From Prinia subflava (lineage: Eukaryota; Chordata; Aves; Passeriformes; Cisticolidae), in contig NC_086248.1 in NCBI RefSeq assembly GCF_021018805.1, positions 22,638,922-22,702,921 on the forward strand: a DNA stretch of 64,000 bases. The letters run 5' to 3'. Below the pieces are notes generated by a model that worked only from the letters and a program-made list of their open reading frames with translations, was not told the origin of the DNA and ran no database searches. Below, one piece after another: positions 1-10,320 of this stretch. The position numbers were made by a program, and so were the translations under genes. The stretch's first letter is position 1. Every line of letters starts with the position of its first letter.

Positions 1-61
1 ATTACTTAATTAAAGTAGCATGTGAACAATTCTACTAAATAAAGCCAATATTCTGATAACT

Positions 62-236
62 CAGTAAAAGCTTCTCCTTTGCAAGAAAGGGAGCAGAAGG
101 TTCAGCAGTGATTGAGACACTGTCTTCCCTCACCAGCTATTATAAACTAAAAGTGCTGCTCTTTAAAACTCAGTAAATTTACTGGTTTGTAATTTGCTAT
201 ATGTATATATGGATATATAAAACCAGCCCAAAGTAC
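62..236 (+). repeat. Left arm of a 3-kb inverted repeat
   Basis: This segment aligns, with small gaps, to the reverse complement of 3085-3256. The strongest block is about 40 bp around 137-175, where a run reading CTATTATAAA, then GTGCTGCT, then TTTAAAACTCAGTAA is nearly identical in both arms. A second block, TATATAAAA followed by AGCCCAAAGTACA, lies at about 214-236. The weaker outer part (CTTTGCAAGAA against CTTTCCAAGAA) suggests the homology may continue toward the left window edge. By eye the arms are roughly 70 percent identical. I do not recognise the family. It could be the terminal inverted repeat of an old DNA transposon or two copies of one repeat in opposite orientation. Confidence 0.7.
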
Positions 237-769
237 AAGTCCCATTCCATACTAAAATAATTTTCATACATATACATTTTTACAGGAATATTCTTATTGC
301 TTCTGAATCCAAAACTTGTGTCTGTTTTACTTAGAAGTGGCCAATAAATATGAAGTAAAGGGTATAATGAAAAAGTAATAATAGTATTCATCCTGATTTG
401 GAAACTACTATTTCAAGTTTCAGTTTGGAGTAAAACATAATGACTGAATTGCAGATTTTAAGAATGTGAACTGTATGTATGTGCAAAATAAATAAATATT
501 GCAAAAAGTATAATGATTTTAAAATAATTTTTTGTCCATCCTTAAATATATTACCTAACAACAAGTTATCAGATAGACAACTGATGCTGCTACAAGATGC
601 TGCTTGCCACTGTAATTTGTGTAAATTTAATCTGTGCCGCCAAAGCTCAAACTGGTGTTGAAGATGGCCAAAAATGTGGGACAAAATAAAAAGAATCTTT
701 TCAAATGTATTAATGTCAAAATCAATGTAGAAATAACAACAGCCCATTAAAGAATGACGACAGTCACGT
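237..769. other. AT-rich unique DNA, no gene seen
   Basis: Nothing recognisable. A 128-codon minus-strand ORF crosses this stretch (774-388), but it has no clear domain, its codons are AT-driven and it runs into the flank of the CR1. I treat it as chance. Confidence 0.5.
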
Positions 770-2478
770 CTCAAACAGGGACAAGGACAAGGCAGAGGTG
801 CTTAATGCATTCTTTGCCTCTGCTTCAACACGGATGCTGCACCAAGGGGGTCTCAGAGCCCTGAACTGGAGGACCATGACTATGAGAATGACCAGCTCCC
901 AGTCAACCCTGAAACTATGTGGGATCTGCTGCTCTAGCTGGATCCCTACAGATCTATGGGGCCTGATAGGATTCATCCAAGAATCCTCAAAGAGCTTACT
1001 GACATCACTGACATCATTGCAAAACCTCTCTCAATGCTTTTTGGGCAGACTTGGAAATCCACAGAGGTCCCAGCTGACTGGAAGCTGGCAAACAAGTGTT
1101 GTGATTTTCGAGAAGGGTAAGGAGAAGGACCCTGGAAAATACAGGCCTGTCACTCTCTCTTCAATTCCTGGTAAAGTTATGGAGAAGGTTATTCTGGGGG
1201 GGTAATGAAAAACACCTGAAAGTCAATGTAGTCATTGGTCACAGTCAGCACAGCATCATGAGAGGAAAGTGCTGCTTATCAAACCTGGTTTCCTTTTACG
1301 ACAAGAGAAGTGACTTGATGAGATCTTTTTGGATTTTAGCAAAGCTTTTGATACTGTGTCTCACAGGATCCTCCTGGACAAAATGTCTAGCACTCAGCTG
1401 GATAAACACATCATGTGATGGGTGAACAGCTGGTTTGGGCACAAAGGGTGACAGTGACTGGGGAAACAACAGGCTGGGGACCTGTCACTAGTGGAATTCC
1501 ACAGGGCTCCATTTTAGGGCCTGTGCTCTTCCACATTTTTGGAAATGTCCTAGAAGGCAGGACTGGAAAGGATACCAAGCAAGTTCCAAGGTGATATGAA
1601 ACTGGAAGGAGCTGTTGCCTCCCTTAAAAGAAGGGAGGCTTGCAGAGAGTCAGAAAAAAGAAAAAAAAATTACAGGGCTAGGCAATCACGAGGCATATGA
1701 AGAACAACAGGGGAAAGTAGATTCCAGGTTCTAGATTCTGCACCTGGAATGCACCAGCCTTGGATAGGCTAGGGAATGAGATTTTGGAAAGTAGTGTCAC
1801 AGAAAAGGACCTGGAGATCTTGGCTGATTGGAAGCTGAATTGGAGCCAGCAGTGCCCCGGCAGCCAGGGGGGCCAACTCTGCTCTGGGGGGGCATCAGGC
1901 ACAGCATCACAGCCGGGCAAGGGAGGGGATTGTCCTGCTCTGCTCTGCACTGGGACAGCCTCACCTCGAATGCTGGGGGATGGCTTGGGTGCCACACTAT
2001 AAAAAAGATATTTTAGCTATTAGACAGCATCCAAAGGAGGACAACAAAGATGGTGAAGGCCTTGAGGGGAAGCTGTATGAGGAATGGCTGAGGTCACTTG
2101 GTCTGTTCAGCCTGGAGGAGACTGAGGGGAGACGTCACTGCAGTTACAGCTTCTTGTGAGGGGAAGAGGAGGGGCAGACACTGATCTCTTCTCTGTGGTG
2201 ACCAGTGGGAGGACCTGAGGGAATGGCCTGAAGTTGTGCCAGAGGAGGTTTAGGTTGGATATTTCAGAAAGGTTCTTCACGCAGACAATGCTCAGGCACT
2301 GAAACAGGCTCCCCAGGGAAGTGGTGTCATAGCACCAAGCTTGACAGAGTTCAAGAAATCTTTTGACAATACTCTTGGGAGCATGAGTCAACTCTTGGGG
2401 CTGTCTTGTGCAGGGCTAAGATGGACTCTGATCCTTGTGGGTCCCCTCCAACTTGGCATATGCTGTGATTCTGTGATA
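770..2478 (+). mobile_element. CR1 LINE, 5'-truncated, RT region to 3' tail
   Basis: A degenerate Chicken Repeat 1 non-LTR retrotransposon. Reverse-transcriptase blocks can be read in pieces: GPDRIHPRILKEL from 959, LDFSKAFDTVSHRIL from 1329 and SGIPQGSILGPVLFH from 1490. The blocks at 1329 and 1490 are in different frames, so the ORF carries at least one frameshift. The stretch that should hold the catalytic ADD box after the LFH block is missing or scrambled, so the copy is dead. The 3' UTR-like part (about 2090-2478) ends in the 8-bp-type CR1 tail, GTGATTCTGTGATA. A full CR1 is about 4.5 kb, so more than half is lost from the 5' end. The element lies between the two inverted arms. Confidence 0.92.
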
Positions 2479-3084
2479 GTGCAGCCCGAAACATATGGTA
2501 TTGCCATTACTTGTGGCAGGCAAAAAGATTTGCATTAACTTAATAATAGGTCTCGGGACACTTCGGATTATCTCAGTTTCTCTTGGTTTAACTTGCTTCA
2601 GCTTTCAGACCTAAATGTGTAACAGAATTGATCAGTGCCTAGTTTGCTTTTAGCTTTAGTGTAATCATGTGGTATAATGACTATAAACATTATAAATGTG
2701 ATACATTCTTAAGTAACAATAAGCAGTAGTAATTATTCTGTGCAGAATTATTTGTGGCCTTGGAATAATAAAGTTGTGCACTGACATATTAACACATGCT
2801 GATACAGAGACTTTGAAGGTACAGGAGCAGATTTATTCTCGGGACCAAGTGGGTTTAAACACATAATCAAGCATCAGTTACTCGTTACTATAAATGCACA
2901 TTGGGAACTAATGAAATAAAAATTTTGGGGATAAACCCAAAGAACCCTAGGCAAATAACACCATTAAAATAACCCCCAAAAAGCCCACGGACAAAAAACC
3001 CCCCAAGAACGGAATAAAACACTATTATCAACATCATAAACCTCCTGATGAAGAACCTGGGATTTAAAACACTACTAAATAATA
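2479..3084. other. AT-rich spacer with an A/C-rich patch
   Basis: No gene seen. Positions 2930-3015 are a low-complexity A- and C-rich stretch on the plus strand. It could be a decayed insertion tail, but no element could be assigned. Confidence 0.4.
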
Positions 3085-3256
3085 GGATGTACTTTGGGCT
3101 ATTTTTATATACCTATATATAGTGAATGAGAAAATAGTAGTTACTGAGTTTTAAAAAGCAGCACTTAATTTATAATAGCCAGTCAGACAAGATAGCATCT
3201 CGTGGATAGCTGAAACTTTTGCTCTTCTTGGAAAGAAAAACTTTCTATTTTTAATC
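3085..3256 (-). repeat. Right arm of the 3-kb inverted repeat
   Basis: This is the reverse-complement partner of 62-236. On the minus strand it reads in the same order as the left arm: a CTTTCCAAGAA block, GGCTATTATAAA, GTGCTGCT, TTTAAAACTCAGTAA, then TATATAAAA and AGCCCAAAGTACA. The middle of the arm is more diverged, with small indels. The spacer between the arms is about 2.85 kb and holds the CR1 at 770-2478. Confidence 0.7.
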
Positions 3257-3412
3257 AGGTCCTTTTGGTAATAAATAGATCATTTTGACTATGGCTGTTA
3301 GCCTGATTGTAACTGGTGTATTAATATCAACAAGACTAATATTCACAGGTTACAAATAAGAGGCATGTTTCCTTAGCACACATTAACTATGCAGAGTGGC
3401 ACAACGCTACTG

Positions 3413-4045
3413 GACTATGTCCTAGGGTGACTTTATGATGCTTGCATCCCCAGTCGTCTGTTCTGTCTGTGCCTTTCAGACTGGCTCTGAGAACCAAGCA
3501 GGGAACCAAGAAATGCCAAGTTTGTTCTGAAAACAGCTCTCACTCCTGCACATTCCTCTCTGGACTGTGTTCGTCTGAGGCACAGACCAGCTGCTGGGAC
3601 AGAGATATTTTTTGCTTTTTAGTTAGTTTTAGCTAGCTAGGGCAGAGAAGTTCCCTGGACTGTTTTTTCCCTTTTTCTTGGGACTCTTTGAATCTGCTCC
3701 AGAATGAAAACCCCAGAGCAGCACCGAGGGCTGGCACCTGTGGCCCACCGGGCCTGGGCCTCCAGAGGGACTGGGACTGGTAAAGAACTGAGTGACCTGA
3801 GCCACCCACGACAAGGATTTTCTTAGGTTTACCATCTCTGTTCAGAGCAGCGAGAGGTTTTATTGTTTCATATTATTCATTCTTTAGTCTTGTGGGCTTT
3901 GTTTGTTAAATAAATAGTTTTTTCCACTTTTCTCCGAAGTTCTTTTTCCTGGACTGGCTGGGGGGAGGCGTCATTTTGGTTTGCTTTCCAGAGGGACCCT
4001 ATTTGGAGGTTTCCTCCCAAATTTGCCCTAAACTAGGACAGACTA
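3413..4045 (+). mobile_element. Solo LTR of an endogenous retrovirus, with 5-bp TSD
   Basis: The LTR body is 3418-4040 (623 bp). It begins TGTCCTAG and ends CTAGGACA, a perfect 8-bp terminal inverted repeat with the canonical TG...CA ends. It is flanked on both sides by the 5-bp duplication GACTA (3413-3417 and 4041-4045). No internal gag, pol or env sequence adjoins either side, so this is a solo LTR left by recombination between two LTRs. A polyadenylation signal, AATAAA, lies at 3909-3914 and is followed by a T-rich, then G-rich stretch; this sets the plus orientation. A 5-bp duplication is usual for ERVL (class III)-type avian elements; the class assignment is inference. The intact duplication and ends argue for a fairly recent insertion. 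Confidence 0.9.
3909..3914 (+). promoter_or_regulatory. LTR polyadenylation signal AATAAA
   Basis: An exact AATAAA hexamer inside the solo LTR, about 130 bp before its 3' end and followed by a T-rich run. The position fits the R/U5 polyadenylation site of a retroviral LTR. Activity is not shown by the sequence. Confidence 0.55.
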
Positions 4046-6340
4046 ATATTTTTTTCCATAATTTATATGCCTAGATTAGATCATAAGTCTGAGGCAGAGA
4101 GTCCAGCCTTTCCAGAGAAATTTAAATGTCTTTTCTGACACCATGAAAATCTCAGGTTCAGTCACCATATGTGTTAAAAGTTGAAGTGTAGTTTTTACTC
4201 TATTCCTTTTGTGAGTTAAAACAAAAGAGGGGAAAGAAAAAAAGCCATTAAAAGAATTTTCTGCAATTAAATATTATTGTTCATATATATCCTAGAGAGT
4301 GGTCTACCAGCTGGATATCCCATAAGCAGCCTAGAATTGCACAAAGCCTTATCAGACTTAGAATACACTTCAGATTATTGTTATTGAATTAGATTTTCGT
4401 TTTCAGATTTGCTGAATCTGAAGTCTCAGTTAATAAAACTATTAATAAAAGGATACAAATTCTTTTCTACAGATGTCTATAAGAAGGAATCCTGAGAGGC
4501 TCACATGGTGTTAAACCTAAACTATATTTATTCTGCTAACACCTTGGATTGAATCAGTTTGATTTTCTGACCTCTGAATCTTTCAAGCCTATAGCCATCT
4601 GAAAGATCAACATGCAAAAGTTTTATGCTTAAAAGGGAACAATTATATGCACAACTGAGAAAAGTAAAAGGGCAATTTGAGTAATTTCATGATGCGTTAA
4701 GCATTTTTCTTTTTGAGTTGTATTGGTTTATAAATAGGTCAACATGTTCTAGAAGCAGCTGAAGAATTCTGGAAGAATGTAGGCAGAGTTCATACAGAGT
4801 CAATTTTTGAGAGGAAGATAAAAATAATATTGCACCTGATTAAAAGCCCATTCAGATTTGGAGGGCAATTTCATTATCAAAACGAACACTGTTGCAGAAA
4901 GAAAAGAGAAAAAGATGTACTTCCACATTGAAAAGATGTGATAAAGGAGAGAAGGAAGAAAATTTCTAGAATTAGATATGGGAACAGGAATCAGAGGATC
5001 TTTTCTTTCTTCTACTGGAGACTCACAGCAAAAGTCAATCCTAAGAGTACATCCACAGACTCCTAATTTGTTACTAGTTTATCTTCAGCATTAGCAGGAG
5101 AAATAGCTGTGTGGCAGATGGAAAAAAGAATTTACTTTGGTTGTGGAATACACTTCAGATATTTTGATACCATTGTTCCTCTCTAGCAAAAGGCACAATG
5201 CAGTATCTCAGAGGAATGCTGTAGAGAATTCATCAGTGTTTCAGAGGTATAACATCATCTTTCACCAGGGTACTTCATGTAGACATAACACCTGCCAGTG
5301 TTTGCTTGCTCTAAAATGTAAAATCATATTATATCAAAATAATTGAATGCAAGAGCTGTGTATACAACCCTAGCTCTGTTTCAGAGTTGTTCAGAGAAAG
5401 GATTTGGTCCAAATACACATTTCCAAGGTAAGTGTGTAAGGTGATTCTGCCATACATTTCAACACTAAATAACAAAGCCTTCGGTTTCAAGCCCATAAAG
5501 TATTTCTGAATCTGCAGTTTAACAGAGAGCCTAACTACAGCAGATTTTTCTGTTTGAAACAAAGCAGAAAAACTTTCCCTTGCAGAAAATTGCACAAGAT
5601 TTTCAAATTAGTTTGGCAGGCATTCTCTTAGTAACTTGCAGTAAGAACCACAAGAAAATCCAGGTTTTTTACTTCATAAAGTAAAGTTTGCCAGTTTGCT
5701 TCTCCCTTGTGCCCATCAAGTCTAAGAACTTGAAATTGTAGGCTGGTGCAAGAAAACGTCATTGCTGGTTTGCATTTATTTCAGGGCAGATATTCAAATG
5801 TTCGGGGCAGCATACAAACAGAGAGTTCCTCAATATAAGCAGACCTTTATTTTTCATGTAACACCAACACTTAGAAGGAGAAATGAGAGAGTGGTTGGTA
5901 TTCAGGGCAAGTCTATTGAGTCAATACTGTAAATTTTGCAAAGGTCCCTTTTAAAGATATTCAGATATTGGAATACTATTAAGGAATAAAAACTTACTCA
6001 ATGTGATCAGTGAACTCAAACACTGAACAGGGACAGCTCTACGGTCTGTGAAGTATTAAAGAAAAAAACTGGAGCTTTTTCCTACCCAAAAATCACCAAA
6101 ATTACAACTGCTCTTCCACCTAGAGCTACCAACGGGTAAGGCACTTCTTAGCTGCAGCTGTTTCTTCCTATTGTATTATTTAACAGGGTATTTGATCTTC
6201 ACTTTTCTCAAGCATTTCCCACTGAATTTGTCACACCCAGTTCAGACATTAAAGATAAGCCATATGGTCTCTATTAAGACTAAAGTACAGCAACCAGCTA
6301 AATCATCTAACACTGAAAATTATAAATGGCATAAACCTTC
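4046..6340. other. AT-rich unique DNA, no gene seen
   Basis: No repeat or exon recognised. The short ORFs at 5137-5346 (plus) and 5329-5595 (minus) overlap each other and have no domain, so they are taken as chance. Confidence 0.5.
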
Positions 6341-7265
6341 ACAGAATCACAGAATCATTAGGCTGGAAGAGACCACCAGGACCATCAAGTCCAACCCAAC
6401 CCTAATCTCAACTAAACCATGGCACCAAGTGCCACATCCAGTCTTTTTTTAAACACATCCAGAGATGGTGAATCCACCACCTCTCCAGGTAGACCATTCC
6501 AATACTTCATTACCTTTTCAGTAAAAAACATTTTCCTAATATCCAGCCTATATTTCCTTTGGCACAGCTCAAGACTGTGTCCTCTCGTTCTGTCAACTGC
6601 TGCCTGGAGAAAGAGACCAACCCCACCTGACTACAGCCACCTTTCAGGAAGATGTAGAGAGTGATAAGGTCACCTCGGAGTCTCCTTTTCTCCAGGCTAA
6701 ACAACCCCAGCTCCCTCAGTCATTCCTCACAGGGCTTGTGCTGCAAGCCACTCACCAGCCTCGTTGCCTCCTCTGGATGTGCTCAAGCATCTCCACGTTC
6801 TTCCTGAACTGAGGGGCCAGAGCTGGACACAGCACTCAATGTCCTTCCTGAACTGAGGGGCCAGAGCTGGACACAGCACTCAATGTCCTTCCTGAACTGA
6901 GGGGCCAGAGCTGGACACAGCACTCAATGTCCTTCCTGAACTGAGGGGCCAGAGCTGGACACAGCACTCGAGGTGTGGCCTCACCAGTGCCAAGTGCAGG
7001 GGAAGAATGACCTCCCTGCTCCTGCTGGCCACACCATTCCTGATCCAGGTCAGGATGCCCTTGGCCTTCTTGGCCACCAGGACACACTGCTGGCTCAAGT
7101 TCAGCTGCTGTCACCAGAACCCCCATGTCCCTTTCTGCCTGGGCACTGTCCAGCCACACCATCCCCAGCCTGTGAGGTTGCAGGGGGTTATTGTGGCCAA
7201 AATACAGGACTCGGCACTTGGACTTATTAAACTTCATCCTATTGGACTCTGCCCATCCATCCAAC
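6341..7265 (-). mobile_element. CR1 LINE, antisense, 5'-truncated 3' end
   Basis: The 3' end lies at the low coordinate, where the plus strand shows two copies of the 8-bp CR1 tail unit ACAGAATC (6341-6356). Read on the minus strand, the upper part still encodes the C-terminal CR1 ORF2 region: [20 protein letters not shown] near 7250, then [16 protein letters not shown] starting at 7098 in another frame, then [12 protein letters not shown] and [14 protein letters not shown]. The change of frame shows at least one frameshift. The 3' UTR shows the usual CR1 block with GAAAAGGAGACTCCGAGGTG near 6675-6695. The copy is about 0.9 kb and dead. It contains an internal tandem expansion (6801-6976), listed separately. 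Confidence 0.93.
6801..6976. repeat. 44-bp tandem repeat, four copies, inside CR1
   Basis: Copies start at 6801, 6845, 6889 and 6933, a strict 44-bp period. Each begins TTCCTGAACTGAGGGGCCAG. The first three copies look identical, and the fourth diverges where it runs back into normal CR1 sequence (CTCGAGGTG in place of CTCAATGTC). On the minus strand the unit covers the [10 protein letters not shown] part of the CR1 C-terminal region. A 44-bp period is not a multiple of three, so each copy shifts the reading frame. The near-perfect identity points to a recent expansion, after the CR1 inserted. Confidence 0.95.
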
Positions 7266-9660
7266 CTACTTCAATCTACTCACAAAGACTTCAGTTAAAC
7301 ATCTTTACAGCAGACCAGAGAAATGACATGACTATTATTTCACCATGTTTTCAAGGTATTATTAACACATTGCATAAGACATTGTCATATGTGCCTTAAA
7401 GTCTGGTCATGATCATATTCTAGTTTTAAATCTTCAAGAAAACAGTCATATCTGCAGCTATCGAATGTAAGTCAAAACTTGGGGAAGATTTATTTCAACT
7501 TCCTCTTTTTTTTTTCACACATAAAATCCACAGCCTCCATGATGTGAAATTATTTCTGTTTACCTGCACTGTAGCCAAGCTTAGACATTTTGTTATTCAG
7601 ACAACATATCGGGAGTCACCTAATCAGTTTATCTTGGAAGGGAAAAGCAAATGTCACATTCCCTCTTTCTCATCTATCTCTCTCCTCTACAATTCTTTAC
7701 ATGTAATGTAACCATTTTTAAAGCACAATTTGGTAAGAAACCTTTCCATTAGGTAATGCTGACTGTTATTACACTTGGCATTATGCAGGACTAATAGAGT
7801 AGTATCTTGCCCACAAAAATACCATGTAATGCAGACTGGAGTCATAATAAGTCAGCCTATAAAGAATATAAATTTTATAGCTATGACTTGCATTCCCTCC
7901 TCCCTCTCCCCCTTATAAGCCTAGCCTCCTTTTCTGAGGAATGATTGCTGAAATGATTTTGAGAAGGGCTGTGCAAATGCACTTGTCATTTTAATGTTTT
8001 ATCAGAGGAAAAAAAAATTATGGAAATGTTTGGGAAAAAAATGCTCACTGATGGGTTTACATTTTCCCCCACAAATCCTGATACATTTAAAAAGCATTTA
8101 AGCACAAGTATTTTCCCAGCATCTCTCCCAAGTAAAAAGTAGGATGTTGTGAGACACTGCTGAAGAAGCAAGTAGAAAGCTGAAACAAGTCTACCTCAAA
8201 AGCAGGGCAGACTATAAAACCTCTTAGGCTCTTCTAAAAAAGGTCAAAAATCCTTTCAAAAGACCATAAGTCACACACTGAAGATTTTTTCTGCCCAGTA
8301 TTATAATTTTTTTATATTAAAAAGGCGAACTCTCAACTCAGTGCTCTCTCTTTCACATCCTACTTCAAGATTGCTTTACCAAATTATAGAAAGACACTTT
8401 TCCCACTGAAAAAAATATTATAAAACCTTTTTCAGATGTGGTCCTGAAACGTAGGTTACACAGAACTGTGCATTCAGACAGCATATATAACTATTAGGCA
8501 TTATAGAACTAGTGTCTATGTAGAACTGCATCCATGACCTTACTAGAGTCTGAGAGCAACTTGTTCTGCCAAGTCACATTTTAGTTCAGGATAACAGCTA
8601 CTATATTACAGATGATGCAGCAAGTACTGCATTCTAGAATTCTAATATTTCATGCATTATGGTTTTAAAACATATTATACTCATGTTCAATATTAGCTTG
8701 TTTATTTCTGCAAGTATTGACACACCCAACCTCAAGGAAAGCACACACAAAATTTGTCTTATTTCAATATGTCTTACATTTTCTAAATCAGCTGCTGCTG
8801 TAGATTAGCAGTACTCCTGTTTTCACTAAACATTGTCAATTGAGAATAATTTAATTGTGTATTGTAGCATCAGAAAGCTACAAAGCTTGGGGAAATAATT
8901 AACTTCATGAAGAAGCAGCTTCTTTTTATTTTATCCTTCAGTGCCCATATAAAGATTGATTTTACAGGTGATGAATGTTTTTATCGGTAAAATAATATAA
9001 GGAAATCTCTTACCAAGCTAGTTTTTTGCACATTTCATCCCAAATTTTATTGCCAGGGACGAGTAAATGCTCCAGACATGGTAGAAAGCTTGGAGATGAT
9101 GAAAAGAGAAAGGAGAAACAAAACCAAAAGGCAGCTAGATAATAAAACTAATGCAGACTGTTTTCTTTCTTTTCTGGAGTTGTGCCACTGTACAGCATTG
9201 GGTTTTGCAGTAATTCTTGCAATTTTACTTCAAACCCATCAAGTGAATATTAATAATGTATATTGTTTCATATATTTGTACTATATGATTTAATGAGCAA
9301 GGCTTTAGGCAGAAAGACGTTTCGTTATTTTCCTACAGCTGGTTAATTAGAACACAAACTTCGTGTAACTACTCCTCACTCAGCTGGGAGGTGTTTCCTT
9401 TATATATTCTTTAAATTAATCTGAAGACATAAGGCTTTGAGGCTCACAATCCGCGACATACAAGCTGACAGTGCTCTTTCAAACAAATCTGCTCTGAAGC
9501 AGGACCGTTTTGTGCTGTGCCTGCATCTTCTCTCCCACTGAGAAAGACGGCCTTGCCCTGCTGATGCGATGCAACCTTCTATCGCTACAGAAACGCTATT
9601 CGGAAAACCACTGACATTTGGTCTCTCACTCGTACACACCCTCAAGTTCACCCACGTCAA
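7266..9660. other. AT-rich unique DNA, no gene seen
   Basis: No repeat family recognised. There is a pyrimidine-rich patch at about 7893-7935. ORFs of 60-90 codons at 7986-8171, 9078-9293 and 9400-9660 lack domains and convincing splice contexts. Confidence 0.45.
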
Positions 9661-10320
9661 CTTTCAGTGTTCCCGCCCCAAAGATCCCAACAGGTAAAGA
9701 ACCAAACACGGAAACCGCCGCGTGTTTAATCCTGACTTTGAGAGGCAGCTTCCAGAGCGGCACCTTCACTTCTCATCTAGCACCATCTACTGCCCAAGGC
9801 GGGCACGAGCGGGCGGCGCTGCCCAGCCCCGGCCCCGCCGGAGGAGCGTGGGGAGCCGCGGAGCTGGGCACGGGCCCTGCCCGCACCGAGCTGGGCACGG
9901 GCCCTGCCCGCACCGAGCCGGGCACGGGCCCTTCTCCGCACCGAGCTGGGCACGGGCCCTGCCCTCACCGAGCTGGGCACGGGCCCTGCCCTCACCGAGC
10001 TGGGCACGGGCCCTTCTCCGCACCGAGCTGGGCACGGGCCCTTCTCCGCACCGAGCTGGGTACGGGCCCTTCTCCGCACCGAGCTGGGTACGGGCCCTTG
10101 TCCGCACCGAGCTGGGCACGGGCCATTCCCCGCACCGAGCTGGGCACGGGCCCTTCCCCGCGCCGAGCTGGGCACGGGCCCTTCTCCCCACCGAGCTGGG
10201 CACGGGCCCTTCTCCCCACCGAGCTGGGCACGGGCCCTTCTCCTCACCGTACCGGGCACGGCTCTGCCCTCACCGAACCGGGCACGGCCCTGCCCTCACC
10301 GAGCCCGCCGCTGCAACACC
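9661..10320. promoter_or_regulatory. CpG-rich island, possible promoter
   Basis: This GC- and CpG-rich block stands out sharply from the AT-rich surroundings. About 200 bp of non-repetitive CpG-rich sequence (9661-9860) contains GC-box-like GGGCGG at about 9810-9815. The rest is a GC-rich minisatellite. CpG islands often mark vertebrate promoters, but no first exon, TATA box or downstream gene is evident here. The CpG content may simply come from the repeat. The promoter role is inference. Confidence 0.4.
9861..10312. repeat. GC-rich 26-28-bp minisatellite, about 16 copies
   Basis: Tandem units open with GAGCTGGGCACGGGCC. Unit starts are 9861, 9888, 9915, 9943, 9970, 9997, 10025, then every 28 bp to 10249, then 10275 and 10301 (partial). 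Early units are mainly 27 bp with CTGCCCGC or CTGCCCTC endings. Units from about 9997 are 28 bp with CTTCTCCGC-type endings, and the last two full units are 26 bp. The variants are clustered along the array, so it has spread locally. Each unit carries GGGCCC and several CpGs. Stop codons are absent in several frames on both strands, which creates long repetitive ORFs (for example 9618-10484 plus, and 10259-9777 minus). I do not regard these as genes. Confidence 0.96.

Noticed and set aside
388..774. A 128-codon minus-strand ORF at the left edge
   Set aside because: AT-driven codons, no domain, an overlapping ORF on the other strand, and it runs into the CR1 boundary.
798..1205. A 135-codon plus-strand ORF
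   Set aside because: It lies within the CR1 reverse-transcriptase region and is a decayed LINE reading, not a host gene.
6836..7264. A 142-codon minus-strand ORF
   Set aside because: It is the C-terminal CR1 ORF2 remnant extended by the 44-bp tandem repeat.
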